Shown: positions 1 through 6,624, numbered from the stretch's first letter. The stretch: DNA of 7,396 bases from an uncultured Coprococcus sp. (GCA_900557435.1 USSH01000117.1:1-7396); one strand, 5' to 3'. Numbers and translations are program-made. The notes: generated by a model not told the origin, from the sequence alone.

Positions 1-1527
1 ATCCAGGACCTTTGAAACCGCCAGTCTGACCGCCAGATAAACCTGTTTCACAACATCCGAGCCCAGAAATTCAGCTCTGAAGAAATGCCCATCTCTCTTT
101 ACCGCAATATGCATATCATCGTCCAGTTTGGCTTCAGTAAACTTCCCTCCGGAAATCAGACCCAACAAGAAGGATATGTTATGCTCGATTCCATCAAATC
201 TGGATGCCAGATCATCAGAGATACTGTTTATCGTCTCAATGGCCTTGTCTATCGCCTTCTTCTCAGTCTCGAGGGCATCATAATCCACGAAAATAGCATC
301 TCTTTTCTCTTTGAGTTCATAATAAGCATCCCTCTTTTCGATGGCATCATGCTCCTGGAATTTGAACATATCCAGTTTCTTATCGTGCTCCTCCTGAAAT
401 ACCCTGTCTATCTCAACACGCACAGTTCTTGACTCCGTCGCCCTTCCCATCTCATAGATGGTTCGCTGAAATTCCTCCTCCGACGGAAGCTTATCGCCGT
501 CAAATGTTCCTTTTCTGAACAGACCATCTATAATGGTTATCGCCACAAACGCGATGGTACATATCACAAAAAGCTGCTGTATAGACTTCTGAAATCCCAC
601 CAGATGAACCACAAATGTGATCACCGCAACAACCAGTATTCCCACTGCCATTATGACAAATATATTGTCTGTGAGCTTCTTTGCATTCTTCTCCTGCTTC
701 TTTTTCTCTTTCTTTTCGTCCTCATCGTCGATGGCCTCTACCTCAAGGAATATACGACTTCTCTCCCTGTCCTCATCCTCGTCCGGTATCTCAGCATCCT
801 TTTCATTTACAAGCTGTCTGGCCTCTCTCTTGAGCCTTGCTATCTCCATATTGTAGGCATCCAACTCATCTCTTCTGGCCTTCCTGATATCCTCGAGATC
901 CTTATCGACATCTCCCAATTCATCCATCTGAGCTTCAAGTTCCTCTATCTGCATCAGATATTTTCTGTTGTCATATTTCTTACGCTCATTCTCAAGATAT
1001 TCAATAGCAGCCTCTTTGTTTATACCACTGCAGCCTGTCTCATGTATGTTATGAAGGTACTTTTCAAGATAATCACACACCGCCTTATCGCTGCTGCCGA
1101 CCTCGTCAACCGGCTCCACATTAAGTCCATCCACATATGTACTCTTATCCATATCAAAAAGTACACCTCTATATGAATTCTTCGCGGCAAGTCTCTCTTC
1201 CTTGCCACTCTCTATATCAGTGAGCGTTGCGCCATCCGTTGTCATATTAAAATTTCTCTCGAGCAAATGATTCTTACCAGCACTTGTTACATGAGCCTTG
1301 CCTGCATATCCATTTCCGCCCTTCGGCTTATAATTAGCATAATTATCCTTTTCAGATCCAAGCCGTTTTGTCTTACTTATGCCAAACAGCATCCCTGTAA
1401 CAAACTCCCGCACAGTACTTTTTCCTGAGCCACTGCCTCCATACAGGACATTCAATCCCTGTTCCAGTTTTATCTCTCTGTTATTAAATTTCCCAAATTC
1501 TTTCAAAAAAAGTTTATTTATATACAT
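1..1527 (-). CDS. YhaN/SbcC/Rad50-like AAA ATPase with central transmembrane hairpin (3' end outside window)
   Basis: An open frame of 509 codons runs from an ATG at 1527 to the window edge with no stop, so the C-terminus (Walker B, H-loop) is missing. The start is set by the TAATG overlap with the upstream phosphoesterase. Residues 1-38 carry the N-lobe with Walker A (G30-x4-G35-K36-S37-T38, GGSGSGKST). Roughly 171-285 is charged coiled coil ending in an acidic then lysine-rich tract. Residues 289-311 and 319-337 are two hydrophobic segments separated by a short polar turn. A second coiled coil spans about 345-445, and the returning C-lobe begins near 445. The motif before QVYLAVRLA (residues 488-492) reads LGSDV where YhaN-type proteins have LSxGT. 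No CxxC zinc hook is seen. Family knowledge: Rad50/SbcC/YhaN proteins are ATP-driven partners of Mre11/SbcD/YhaO phosphoesterases. Membrane tethering is inferred. Family assignment is firm; function is not. Confidence 0.87.
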   Translation of the reverse strand, partial: MYINKLFLKEFGKFNNREIKLEQGLNVLYGGSGSGKSTVREFVTGMLFGISKTKRLGSEKDNYANYKPKGGNGYAGKAHVTSAGKNHLLERNFNMTTDGATLTDIESGKEERLAAKNSYRGVLFDMDKSTYVDGLNVEPVDEVGSSDKAVCDYLEKYLHNIHETGCSGINKEAAIEYLENERKKYDNRKYLMQIEELEAQMDELGDVDKDLEDIRKARRDELDAYNMEIARLKREARQLVNEKDAEIPDEDEDRERSRIFLEVEAIDDEDEKKEKKKQEKNAKKLTDNIFVIMAVGILVVAVITFVVHLVGFQKSIQQLFVICTIAFVAITIIDGLFRKGTFDGDKLPSEEEFQRTIYEMGRATESRTVRVEIDRVFQEEHDKKLDMFKFQEHDAIEKRDAYYELKEKRDAIFVDYDALETEKKAIDKAIETINSISDDLASRFDGIEHNISFLLGLISGGKFTEAKLDDDMHIAVKRDGHFFRAEFLGSDVVKQVYLAVRLAVSKVLD

Positions 1528-2579
1528 TACTTTTCTCCAGTAGCTATAACAGCCTCCAGGCCATACTCAAGTGCTTTCTTGCTGACCACATCGTCCTTAT
1601 CTGAGAGCTCAGCAATAAATTTTCCAAGCACATTATGGGCATTGTCTCTCATAAGACTGTCCTTATTATAATCAAACATTGTGTTATCAACAATGTCGTA
1701 TATCTTATATTCAGCAGAAAGCTTCTCAAATGTCGTATCAACATTTCTACCCTTCTGTCCCTTGAGAATAACTCTGTAGATGTTCTCCGTGCCCATCTTC
1801 TCTATCTGTTTTGAGATAACACGTTCTATCTGTGCTGCGGTGTATTCAGGCTTAACCTCAAGTCCCAGATTGATATAACTTCTTTGAGCAATCGGCTCCC
1901 ACTTTATCCTTGTCTCTCCATGTATTATCTGACCATATATAAAGCCATGCTTTCCCGTATCTCTGTAGGTAAGCGGCTCCGGAGAGCCCGAGTATGCCAT
2001 TTTATTCTTTATCATATGCTTCGGTTTTGTGAGATAGCCAAGTGCTACATAATCAAATCCTGCATCTGCAATTTTTTTGAAATCAAATGCTCCATGCTCC
2101 TCATCACCACCGTACATGAGAAGTATATTGGATGCTCCTTCCTTTTGCGGTTCTATTCCCTCAGCAAAATTTTCAGTATATTTTTCCTGCCCGTAACTAA
2201 AGCCCGTAACACAGGTGTCTATATCTTCAAAATAAGCGTTGCTGAACTCGCCCGCAGGAAGTATCACCGTGTTTGACTTGAATCCATACGTCTCAGAAGG
2301 CGAATCCTTCTCTATATAGTCACTGCTTCCTGCCACTATGATGGTCTTAGTGTTTGTCAGCTTTGACAATCTGCTGTCAAGCTTGTCAAGCTCTGTGACC
2401 CCTGGCGCCTTATGAAAAAGATCTCCTGCCACTAGAAGCAGATCCACCTTTCTCTCCTCTGCAATATCAAGTATCCTGTCAAATGTATCTTCTATCTCCT
2501 TTGCACGGACTTCACTCCACGGTTTTCCCTTATCAGGTACCATGCCCAGATGTATGTCCGAAACATGTATAAATCTCAT
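1527..2579 (-). CDS. SbcD/YhaO/Mre11-like calcineurin-type phosphoesterase, active site degenerate
   Basis: 350 residues from an ATG with Shine-Dalgarno AGAGGG six bases upstream. The fold is Mre11/SbcD-like: motif I is D8-I-H10, motif II is G52-D53-L54-F55, and a cap-like region follows from about 240. The later catalytic motifs are replaced. GNHD is G84-S85-S86-D87, so the metal-ligand Asn and the catalytic His are gone. The motif-IV region (usually HG) is Y156-G157. GHxH is G181-Y182-L183-T184. Surrounding residues stay typical of the family, for example DYVALG before and KP after motif V. In active family members these residues hold two metals for DNA end cleavage, so a conventional nuclease activity is unlikely (inference). 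The stop codon shares one base with the ATPase start, implying coupled translation and a complex. The frame is intact, so this is divergence and not a decaying gene. Confidence 0.9.
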   Translation of the reverse strand: MRFIHVSDIHLGMVPDKGKPWSEVRAKEIEDTFDRILDIAEERKVDLLLVAGDLFHKAPGVTELDKLDSRLSKLTNTKTIIVAGSSDYIEKDSPSETYGFKSNTVILPAGEFSNAYFEDIDTCVTGFSYGQEKYTENFAEGIEPQKEGASNILLMYGGDEEHGAFDFKKIADAGFDYVALGYLTKPKHMIKNKMAYSGSPEPLTYRDTGKHGFIYGQIIHGETRIKWEPIAQRSYINLGLEVKPEYTAAQIERVISKQIEKMGTENIYRVILKGQKGRNVDTTFEKLSAEYKIYDIVDNTMFDYNKDSLMRDNAHNVLGKFIAELSDKDDVVSKKALEYGLEAVIATGEK

Positions 2580-2722
2580 ATCTTACCCTCTAATCGTATA
2601 TAATCTAAATCAATCTGTATCTATACAGTCCATTTTCGGCATTTATAGCTTTCCTACAATTCCGTATCGTATAATCAACAAAAGTTTACCCCATATCGGC
2701 GAAAATTACAACACACGAGGTA

Positions 2723-3019
2723 TTAAATCTTTGTGATCATCTGCATATTCCGCCTTTGTTCCTCCACCTCGTGTTCATGCAGATACTTTTTCCTGGTAGC
2801 AAGTCCGCCCCTTATATGTCTCTCCGCCTTATTTGCATCAAGCACGACCCTTGCCTGAGCCGCCAACATCGGCCTGATCCTTATAAGTCTCTCCGTTATA
2901 TCTTTGTGAACCGTCGATTTACTTATCCCCATCCTGTCCGCAGTCTGCCTGACCGTCGCTCTGGTATCAATGATATAATTTGCTGCTTCTACCGCTCGTT
3001 CTTCTATGTATCCCTTCAA
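2723..3019 (-). CDS. spoIIID: SpoIIID, mother-cell sporulation transcription regulator
   Basis: 98 residues, close to the family's usual length. The N-terminus (KGYIEERAVEAANYI), a helix-turn-helix at about 22-43 with recognition helix SKSTVHKDITERL, and the basic RHIRGG element at 67-72 match Bacillus SpoIIID closely. SpoIIID is a DNA-binding protein that activates and represses sigma-E-dependent genes in the mother cell during endospore formation. The start codon is TTG at 3019: conserved SpoIIID proteins begin at this point and no ATG, GTG or TTG lies upstream in frame before the stop at 3083-3085. The only plausible ribosome site is GGGGG at 3028-3032, eight bases upstream and inside the 3' arm of a terminator hairpin. 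The gene stands alone, 143 bases upstream of the phosphoesterase, with no evident terminator between them. Identification is near certain. Confidence 0.95.
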   Translation of the reverse strand: MKGYIEERAVEAANYIIDTRATVRQTADRMGISKSTVHKDITERLIRIRPMLAAQARVVLDANKAERHIRGGLATRKKYLHEHEVEEQRRNMQMITKI

Positions 3020-3021
3020 AG

Positions 3022-3063
3022 AAAAAGCCCCCGCATATTCTGTTTTATACAGTCTATGCGGGG
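3022..3063 (-). terminator. Rho-independent terminator/attenuator hairpin abutting the spoIIID start
   Basis: Read on the minus strand, CCCCGCATA (3063-3055) pairs over nine bases with TATGCGGGG (3037-3029). Inside this, CTGT/ACAG (40-43 with 49-52) can add four more pairs. A run of five T follows at 3026-3022. It would end transcripts from the kinase gene 85 bases upstream. Only two bases separate the T-run from the spoIIID TTG, and the only candidate Shine-Dalgarno lies in the 3' arm, so the hairpin may also control spoIIID. Confidence 0.8.
3051..3058 (-). promoter_or_regulatory. Possible sigma-E -10 element for spoIIID
   Basis: CATAGACT matches the sigma-E -10 consensus CATACAMT at seven of eight positions. 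An ATA triplet lies 15 bases upstream, slightly closer than usual for the -35 core, and the rest of the -35 match is poor. Initiation about seven bases downstream, near 3044, would give a leader that lacks the 5' arm of the terminator hairpin. The site was recognised by eye, and a chance match is possible. Confidence 0.28.
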
Positions 3064-3147
3064 ACAGATTGTTTATGTATATTTAATCTGCTTATCAAAT
3101 GTTTGCATATATCTAAACCGGAAGCTGATACACATCCATCACTTCCT

Positions 3148-4401
3148 CTACGAACAAGCAGGAAATCTCACCACGAATCTTGATCCGATATCCGCTCTCG
3201 ATATAACCTGTATGGTTCCGCCGTGGGCATCAACTATCCATTTGGCGATTGACAGCCCCAATCCTGATCCGCCCGTCTCATTATTTCTGGCCTCATCAGA
3301 CCGATAGAATCTGTCAAATATATGAGACAGGTCCTCAGGATTCATTCCTGTTCCCTCGTCCTCTATCATATAACTCACATAGCCGGGTTCCTGTTTCACG
3401 CCGAGTATGATGGTCGTGCCGGGCTCAGAATACTTCGCTGCATTCTGGACAAATATCCTGACAGACTGTTTTATCATGGCGACATCACCTTTGACATAAG
3501 CCTCGTTTTCCGTGCCTTTGAACTCGTACCTATGTGCCTCATCTATCATCATGGATTCCTCCCACACCTCGCTCACCATGCAGTTGAGATCCAATTTTTC
3601 CATGTTCAAATGCTGTCTTCCGCTGTCCCCTCTCGCCAAAAACAACAGCTGCTCAACCAATTCCTTCATGTGCTGGGACTCATTCTTGAGCGCTTCTATG
3701 GATTCTCCCAAAACCTGTTCATCTTCTTTGCCCCAGCGGTCGAGCATATTTACATATCCCTGAATCACGGCTATAGGTGTCCTGAGCTCATGGGACGCAT
3801 CCGACACGAATCTCATCTGTCTTTTCTCATTTTCCTTCATATTCTTCAAGAGACTGTTAAGTGCAATTTCTATGCTCTGAAGATCCTTGTCTCCGGTGTG
3901 TATTACCTGCTCATCATCATCCGCAGACAAATGCGATATCGCTTTCTCCAGATCATCGATCTTGTTGTGATCCATTGGTTCTTTGCTGAGTTTCTCCGCC
4001 TTTACAGCCAGATCGTTCAGAGGTTTCAGATGTCTTCTGACATCCGCCGTTCTGAACAAAGCCAGAAACAGAACTATAGTTTCCATTCCCAGCAATATGA
4101 TTCCGGGGATCTCTATAATATCCCACAAGATTTTCACATCATACCTGTACTTCTTCTTGTCAGACCCATCTATGATATATTCATAGGCCCCGCCGTCTTC
4201 ATTCTTCTCAACATAATATTTCATTCCGCCCACGTCCTGCGGAAGCTGCTTTCTTCCCCACCAGGCAAATGCCCCGACAATAAGAAAGGCAATGATGATA
4301 TCTATAAGTATCACATTGCCCACTTCTTTAAGCCAGAAGCTCATATTGATCCTTCTGGCTATCGACGACATTCTTTTGTTTTCGTTAGTTTTCTTTCCCA
4401 T
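3148..4401 (-). CDS. Two-component sensor histidine kinase
   Basis: 417 residues from the chosen ATG. There are two membrane helices at about 30-48 and 96-116 around a short, roughly 47-residue extracytoplasmic loop, then a HAMP-like linker. The HisKA domain has the phospho-acceptor H204 in SDASHELRTP. The HATPase domain has an N box (N320 in QNAAKYS), G1 (DEGTGM from D348), F box (FDRFYR, 362-367) and G2 (GGSGLGLS, 377-384). All catalytic motifs are intact. It autophosphorylates and passes phosphate to a regulator, presumably the one encoded upstream. The start is uncertain: a TTG at 4446 adds 15 residues but has no ribosome site. The ATG at 4344 has the best Shine-Dalgarno (AGAAGG, six bases away) and gives 398 residues beginning MSFWLKEVG. 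The gap to the regulator is about 180 bases. The core resembles ArlS-type kinases; the signal is unknown. Confidence 0.93.
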   Translation of the reverse strand: MGKKTNENKRMSSIARRINMSFWLKEVGNVILIDIIIAFLIVGAFAWWGRKQLPQDVGGMKYYVEKNEDGGAYEYIIDGSDKKKYRYDVKILWDIIEIPGIILLGMETIVLFLALFRTADVRRHLKPLNDLAVKAEKLSKEPMDHNKIDDLEKAISHLSADDDEQVIHTGDKDLQSIEIALNSLLKNMKENEKRQMRFVSDASHELRTPIAVIQGYVNMLDRWGKEDEQVLGESIEALKNESQHMKELVEQLLFLARGDSGRQHLNMEKLDLNCMVSEVWEESMMIDEAHRYEFKGTENEAYVKGDVAMIKQSVRIFVQNAAKYSEPGTTIILGVKQEPGYVSYMIEDEGTGMNPEDLSHIFDRFYRSDEARNNETGGSGLGLSIAKWIVDAHGGTIQVISRADIGSRFVVRFPACS

Positions 4402-4580
4402 GTATATACTCTCTATCCATGCTTCCAGTCCATGTTTCCTGCGCAAAACTATGCATATCTACTTATATCTGTTCAATTCATACAGATCTTTGTTCATCTA
4501 CGCTTATATCAGCCGTTAGCACTGCCACGTTATCACTAAATATGTAATTCTTAACCGATTATTCAACGTTCTGATCCAGC

Positions 4581-5258
4581 TCATTCTCTAATGACATATC
4601 CCACACCCCTGACAGTAGTTATGAGCTTCACACCAAACCTGTCATCTATCTTTGTTCTCAGATATCTCACATACACATCTATAATATTTGTCTCGCCCAG
4701 ATAGTCGTATCCGCACACAGCGCTGAGCAGCTTTTCCCTGTCCAGCACAATGTCCTTGTTCTCCATGAGCGTCCGGAGCAGTTCGAACTCCCTGTTTGTC
4801 AGCTCCACGTTCTCGCCTTTTACTGTAACCTCATGTCTATCGGTATCCATACACACTCCACGGATCTCTATCCTGTGAGTATGAACAGATGCCGTCCCGC
4901 GTTTTTTCAGAGCCACCCTTATCCTGGCAAGCAGCTCCTCTATGGCAAATGGCTTTGTAAGATAATCATCAGCCCCCGCATCAAGTCCGGACACTTTGTC
5001 CACGACCGCATCTCTGGCGGTCAGCATTATAACCGGCACATCGCTCTCTTTGCGGATTCTGCGCAGCACCTCCAGGCCATTGAGTCCCGGAAGCATCACA
5101 TCCAGCACAACGAGATCAAACGATCTGGACAAAGCCTTGTCAAGCCCTGTCCTTCCGTCAAATGCTTTCTCTACCTCATATCCCTCGTGAACCAGTTCCA
5201 GCTCCACGAATCTTGCAATTTTCTCTTCATCCTCCACAATGAGAATCCTCTGTGCCAT
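4581..5258 (-). CDS. OmpR/PhoB-family response regulator
   Basis: 225 residues, the standard length. The receiver domain has the acidic pair E9/D10, phospho-acceptor D53 in VLDVMLPG, T80 and K102 (TKPF). The C-terminal winged helix covers about 128-223, with LTNREFELL, the recognition-helix region NIIDVYVRYLRTKID and the final hairpin TTVRGVGYVI. It is a DNA-binding transcription factor activated by phosphorylation, almost certainly the partner of the kinase encoded downstream on the same strand. A purine-rich ribosome site (AAAGGGA) precedes the ATG. The 109 bases up to the DUF4342 gene contain no terminator. A TATAAT-like hexamer at 5334-5339 (minus strand) has no good -35 partner, so a separate promoter is possible but not shown. 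The target genes cannot be read from this sequence. Confidence 0.95.
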   Translation of the reverse strand: MAQRILIVEDEEKIARFVELELVHEGYEVEKAFDGRTGLDKALSRSFDLVVLDVMLPGLNGLEVLRRIRKESDVPVIMLTARDAVVDKVSGLDAGADDYLTKPFAIEELLARIRVALKKRGTASVHTHRIEIRGVCMDTDRHEVTVKGENVELTNREFELLRTLMENKDIVLDREKLLSAVCGYDYLGETNIIDVYVRYLRTKIDDRFGVKLITTVRGVGYVIRE

Positions 5259-5367
5259 ATCTTTTCCCTTTCTTTTATGACGGACGCTGATATAGTTTGG
5301 TTTTGAAGTAAGCCTGTGAAATATACCTCTGCAATTATACCTATCTTCCTTCGCTTTGGCTTGCTTC

Positions 5368-5907
5368 TTACTTGTTGTTCACATCTGACTTGAGGTTGTC
5401 AACTGAGTCGGCTACTTTGTCACATGCGCTGTTGAGGTTCACGTTGATGTCGCCGATTCCCTCAAAATGGTATCTGCACTCACAGAAGAGACCTACAACA
5501 AGAAGTGGAAGAACTACCCAGAACGCAAGTATGAGTGCGATCACAAGCACCAGAACCGGAACATTTATCATTGTCTGGCCTCTGCGCTCTACTATGAATG
5601 AACTGTCCACGCTCTTCTTTAATATCCTGCCGCACCATTTGAAAAATTTGTCCATCATCTGTCCAAACGTCACTTTATTACAATCATTTGTATATGTCTG
5701 CTGCGCCTGCTCAAACTCTGTTGATGTCTTCTGTCCCTCGCCTGTGGTAAAGCTCTCCACTTCAGGAGCCTTCACCTTATCAAGCTTCTCAAGATAAATG
5801 ATCGCATCCAGCAGATCGTAATCACACGCCTCAAGCGCATTCTTCGCATCTTCGTAACTTACACCTGTTTTTTCTCTTAACTTTTCTACCTTTTCCAGTT
5901 TATCCAT
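5368..5907 (-). CDS. UBA-like/DUF4342 domain membrane protein
   Basis: 179 residues from an ATG preceded by AGAAAGGG. The frame could extend to a TTG at 5994, but the added 29 residues are polar and that start has no ribosome site, so the inner ATG is preferred. Residues 1-45 (KVEKLREKTGVSYEDAKNAL, then DLLDAIIYLEK) are a UBA/TS-N-like three-helix motif. Residues 46-78 form a polar linker. Residues 79-150 match the DUF4342 pattern: an amphipathic helix, then FIVERRGQTMINVP, then a long hydrophobic segment at 116-141. A cysteine pair (C142, C144) follows the membrane segment, and the tail (151-179) is polar. The domain's biochemical role is unknown. It lies directly upstream of the two-component genes on the same strand, so joint expression and an envelope-linked role are inferred. 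Confidence 0.85.
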   Translation of the reverse strand: MDKLEKVEKLREKTGVSYEDAKNALEACDYDLLDAIIYLEKLDKVKAPEVESFTTGEGQKTSTEFEQAQQTYTNDCNKVTFGQMMDKFFKWCGRILKKSVDSSFIVERRGQTMINVPVLVLVIALILAFWVVLPLLVVGLFCECRYHFEGIGDINVNLNSACDKVADSVDNLKSDVNNK

Positions 5908-6021
5908 GATCTTTACACCCTTTCTCATTATCTTATTTTCATCGTCTTCCGATGATCTGTCATCTTTCTTATCGTTTGTTGCTGATATCATCAACTGATG
6001 TTGTTACTATACCAACCGATG

Positions 6022-6060
6022 ATTAATCTAAAATATGAGAAAGATTAAAATCAGATTAAT
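6022..6060. repeat. AT-rich 8-bp inverted repeat at the DUF4342 promoter
   Basis: ATTAATCT (6022-6029) and AGATTAAT (6053-6060) are exact reverse complements, 23 bases apart. The second arm overlaps the last bases of the -10 element of the minus-strand promoter. It could be a repressor site or a leader stem-loop. The region is AT-rich and such matches occur by chance. Confidence 0.3.
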
Positions 6061-6087
6061 TTTATAATGAATATATGGATATGTCAA
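6059..6087 (-). promoter_or_regulatory. Sigma-A promoter for the DUF4342 gene
   Basis: On the minus strand, a perfect TTGACA (6087-6082) is followed by a 17-base spacer and TAAAAT (6064-6059), five of six matches to TATAAT. The predicted start near 6052 leaves a leader of about 145 bases before the ATG at 5907. No other minus-strand site in the intergenic region is as good. It may also serve the downstream regulator and kinase, as no terminator is visible between these genes. Confidence 0.7.
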
Positions 6088-6189
6088 AGTGGGAATACTT
6101 CCTCCACTGTTCCTGTTGAGAGTTGACGCATTTGACGGTTTGACCGATAGTTCTGACTCAAAGCAATATGTAAAACGCTCCCAAACTGC

Positions 6190-6218
6190 TTGATGATAAC
6201 AATAAGAAGTGATATACC
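6190..6218 (+). promoter_or_regulatory. Candidate sigma-A promoter for the small plus-strand gene
   Basis: TTGATG (6190-6195), a 17-base spacer and TATACC (6213-6218) each match the sigma-A hexamers at four of six positions. Initiation near 6225 would give a short leader of about 35 bases, ending in AAGGAG (6245-6250) nine bases before the ATG at 6260. The 350-base gap between the divergent genes otherwise holds the opposing promoter and a cluster of TTGAC motifs. Confidence 0.4.
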
Positions 6219-6259
6219 TAAATATGGCATTATTACATAACAGCAAGGAGACGATCAAT

Positions 6260-6517
6260 ATGAGCAAACCTGAATATAATATAAAAAATTCAAACGACGG
6301 AAGTTTCATGGCAAATGTTGAAGTTGCAAAGGAAAGCAAGAGATACGTCAATATATCGATTTCAAAAGAGGATCTCGGATGCCTGTTACAAGGTAAGCAC
6401 TTAGAGATATTATTTCCTGGCGATGAACTTGACGGCCGTGGCATGATAGATATTGGACTTTCAGACAAAGAAACTAAATTTGAGATAAATGATGAAGTCA
6501 ACAAATTTATGATTTAA
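6260..6517 (+). CDS. Small acidic protein of unknown function
   Basis: 85 residues. The ATG at 6260 is chosen because AAGGAG lies nine bases upstream; an in-frame ATG at 6209 has no ribosome site. The protein is soluble-looking, with no signal peptide, membrane helix or cysteine pair, and has about 16 acidic against 11 basic residues. It contains short alternating hydrophobic stretches (RYVNISISKEDL, LEILFPGDEL, MIDIGLSDKETKFEI) that suggest a small beta-rich fold. I do not recognise a family. It is the only plus-strand gene in the window, has its own candidate promoter and is followed by two hairpins, the second a clear terminator, which supports a real single-gene transcript. The opposite strand is also open here for 158 codons but lacks a ribosome site and has an improbable composition. 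Confidence 0.65.
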   Translation: MSKPEYNIKNSNDGSFMANVEVAKESKRYVNISISKEDLGCLLQGKHLEILFPGDELDGRGMIDIGLSDKETKFEINDEVNKFMI

Positions 6518-6597
6518 TGTATTGTTGTATATTATAGTAATCTCGATATCAACCTTCTCATTGCACTGGCACAAATAAAACGGTTACAAAATATTAC

Positions 6598-6624
6598 CAG
6601 TTGGTGACCGATCGTCACCAACTG
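6598..6624. repeat. Perfect 11-bp inverted repeat with 5-base loop
   Basis: CAGTTGGTGAC (6598-6608) and GTCACCAACTG (6614-6624) are exact reverse complements around CGATC. It lies 80 bases after the small gene. The bases that follow on the plus strand are T-rich but interrupted (AACTTTATATTTATTAG), so it is at best a weak terminator. A protein-binding dyad or an RNA 3'-end stem-loop fits equally well. Confidence 0.75.

Noticed and set aside
604..1176. Plus-strand open frame encoding a hydrophobic 190-residue peptide
   Set aside because: It is antisense to the charged coiled coil and membrane hairpin of the ATPase, and such hydrophobic shadows are expected opposite Glu/Lys-rich coding.
2615..2628. 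Dyad CTGTAT-CT-ATACAG upstream of the phosphoesterase, with similar CTGT...ACAG pairs at 3040-3052 and 4467-4487
   Set aside because: The three pairs differ in spacing and flanks and the region is AT-rich. I cannot support a shared operator.
3322..4539. Plus-strand open frame of 405 codons antisense to the histidine kinase
   Set aside because: The minus strand carries every kinase catalytic motif in order, while this frame has no recognisable domain and is a shadow of the kinase codons.
5334..5339. TATAAT hexamer upstream of the response regulator (minus strand)
   Set aside because: No acceptable -35 hexamer lies 16-18 bases upstream, so it was not listed as a promoter.
6028..6504. Minus-strand open frame of 158 codons covering the small plus-strand gene
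   Set aside because: It has no ribosome site, serine-rich implausible composition, and overlaps the promoter region of the DUF4342 gene, while the plus strand has AAGGAG and a terminator.
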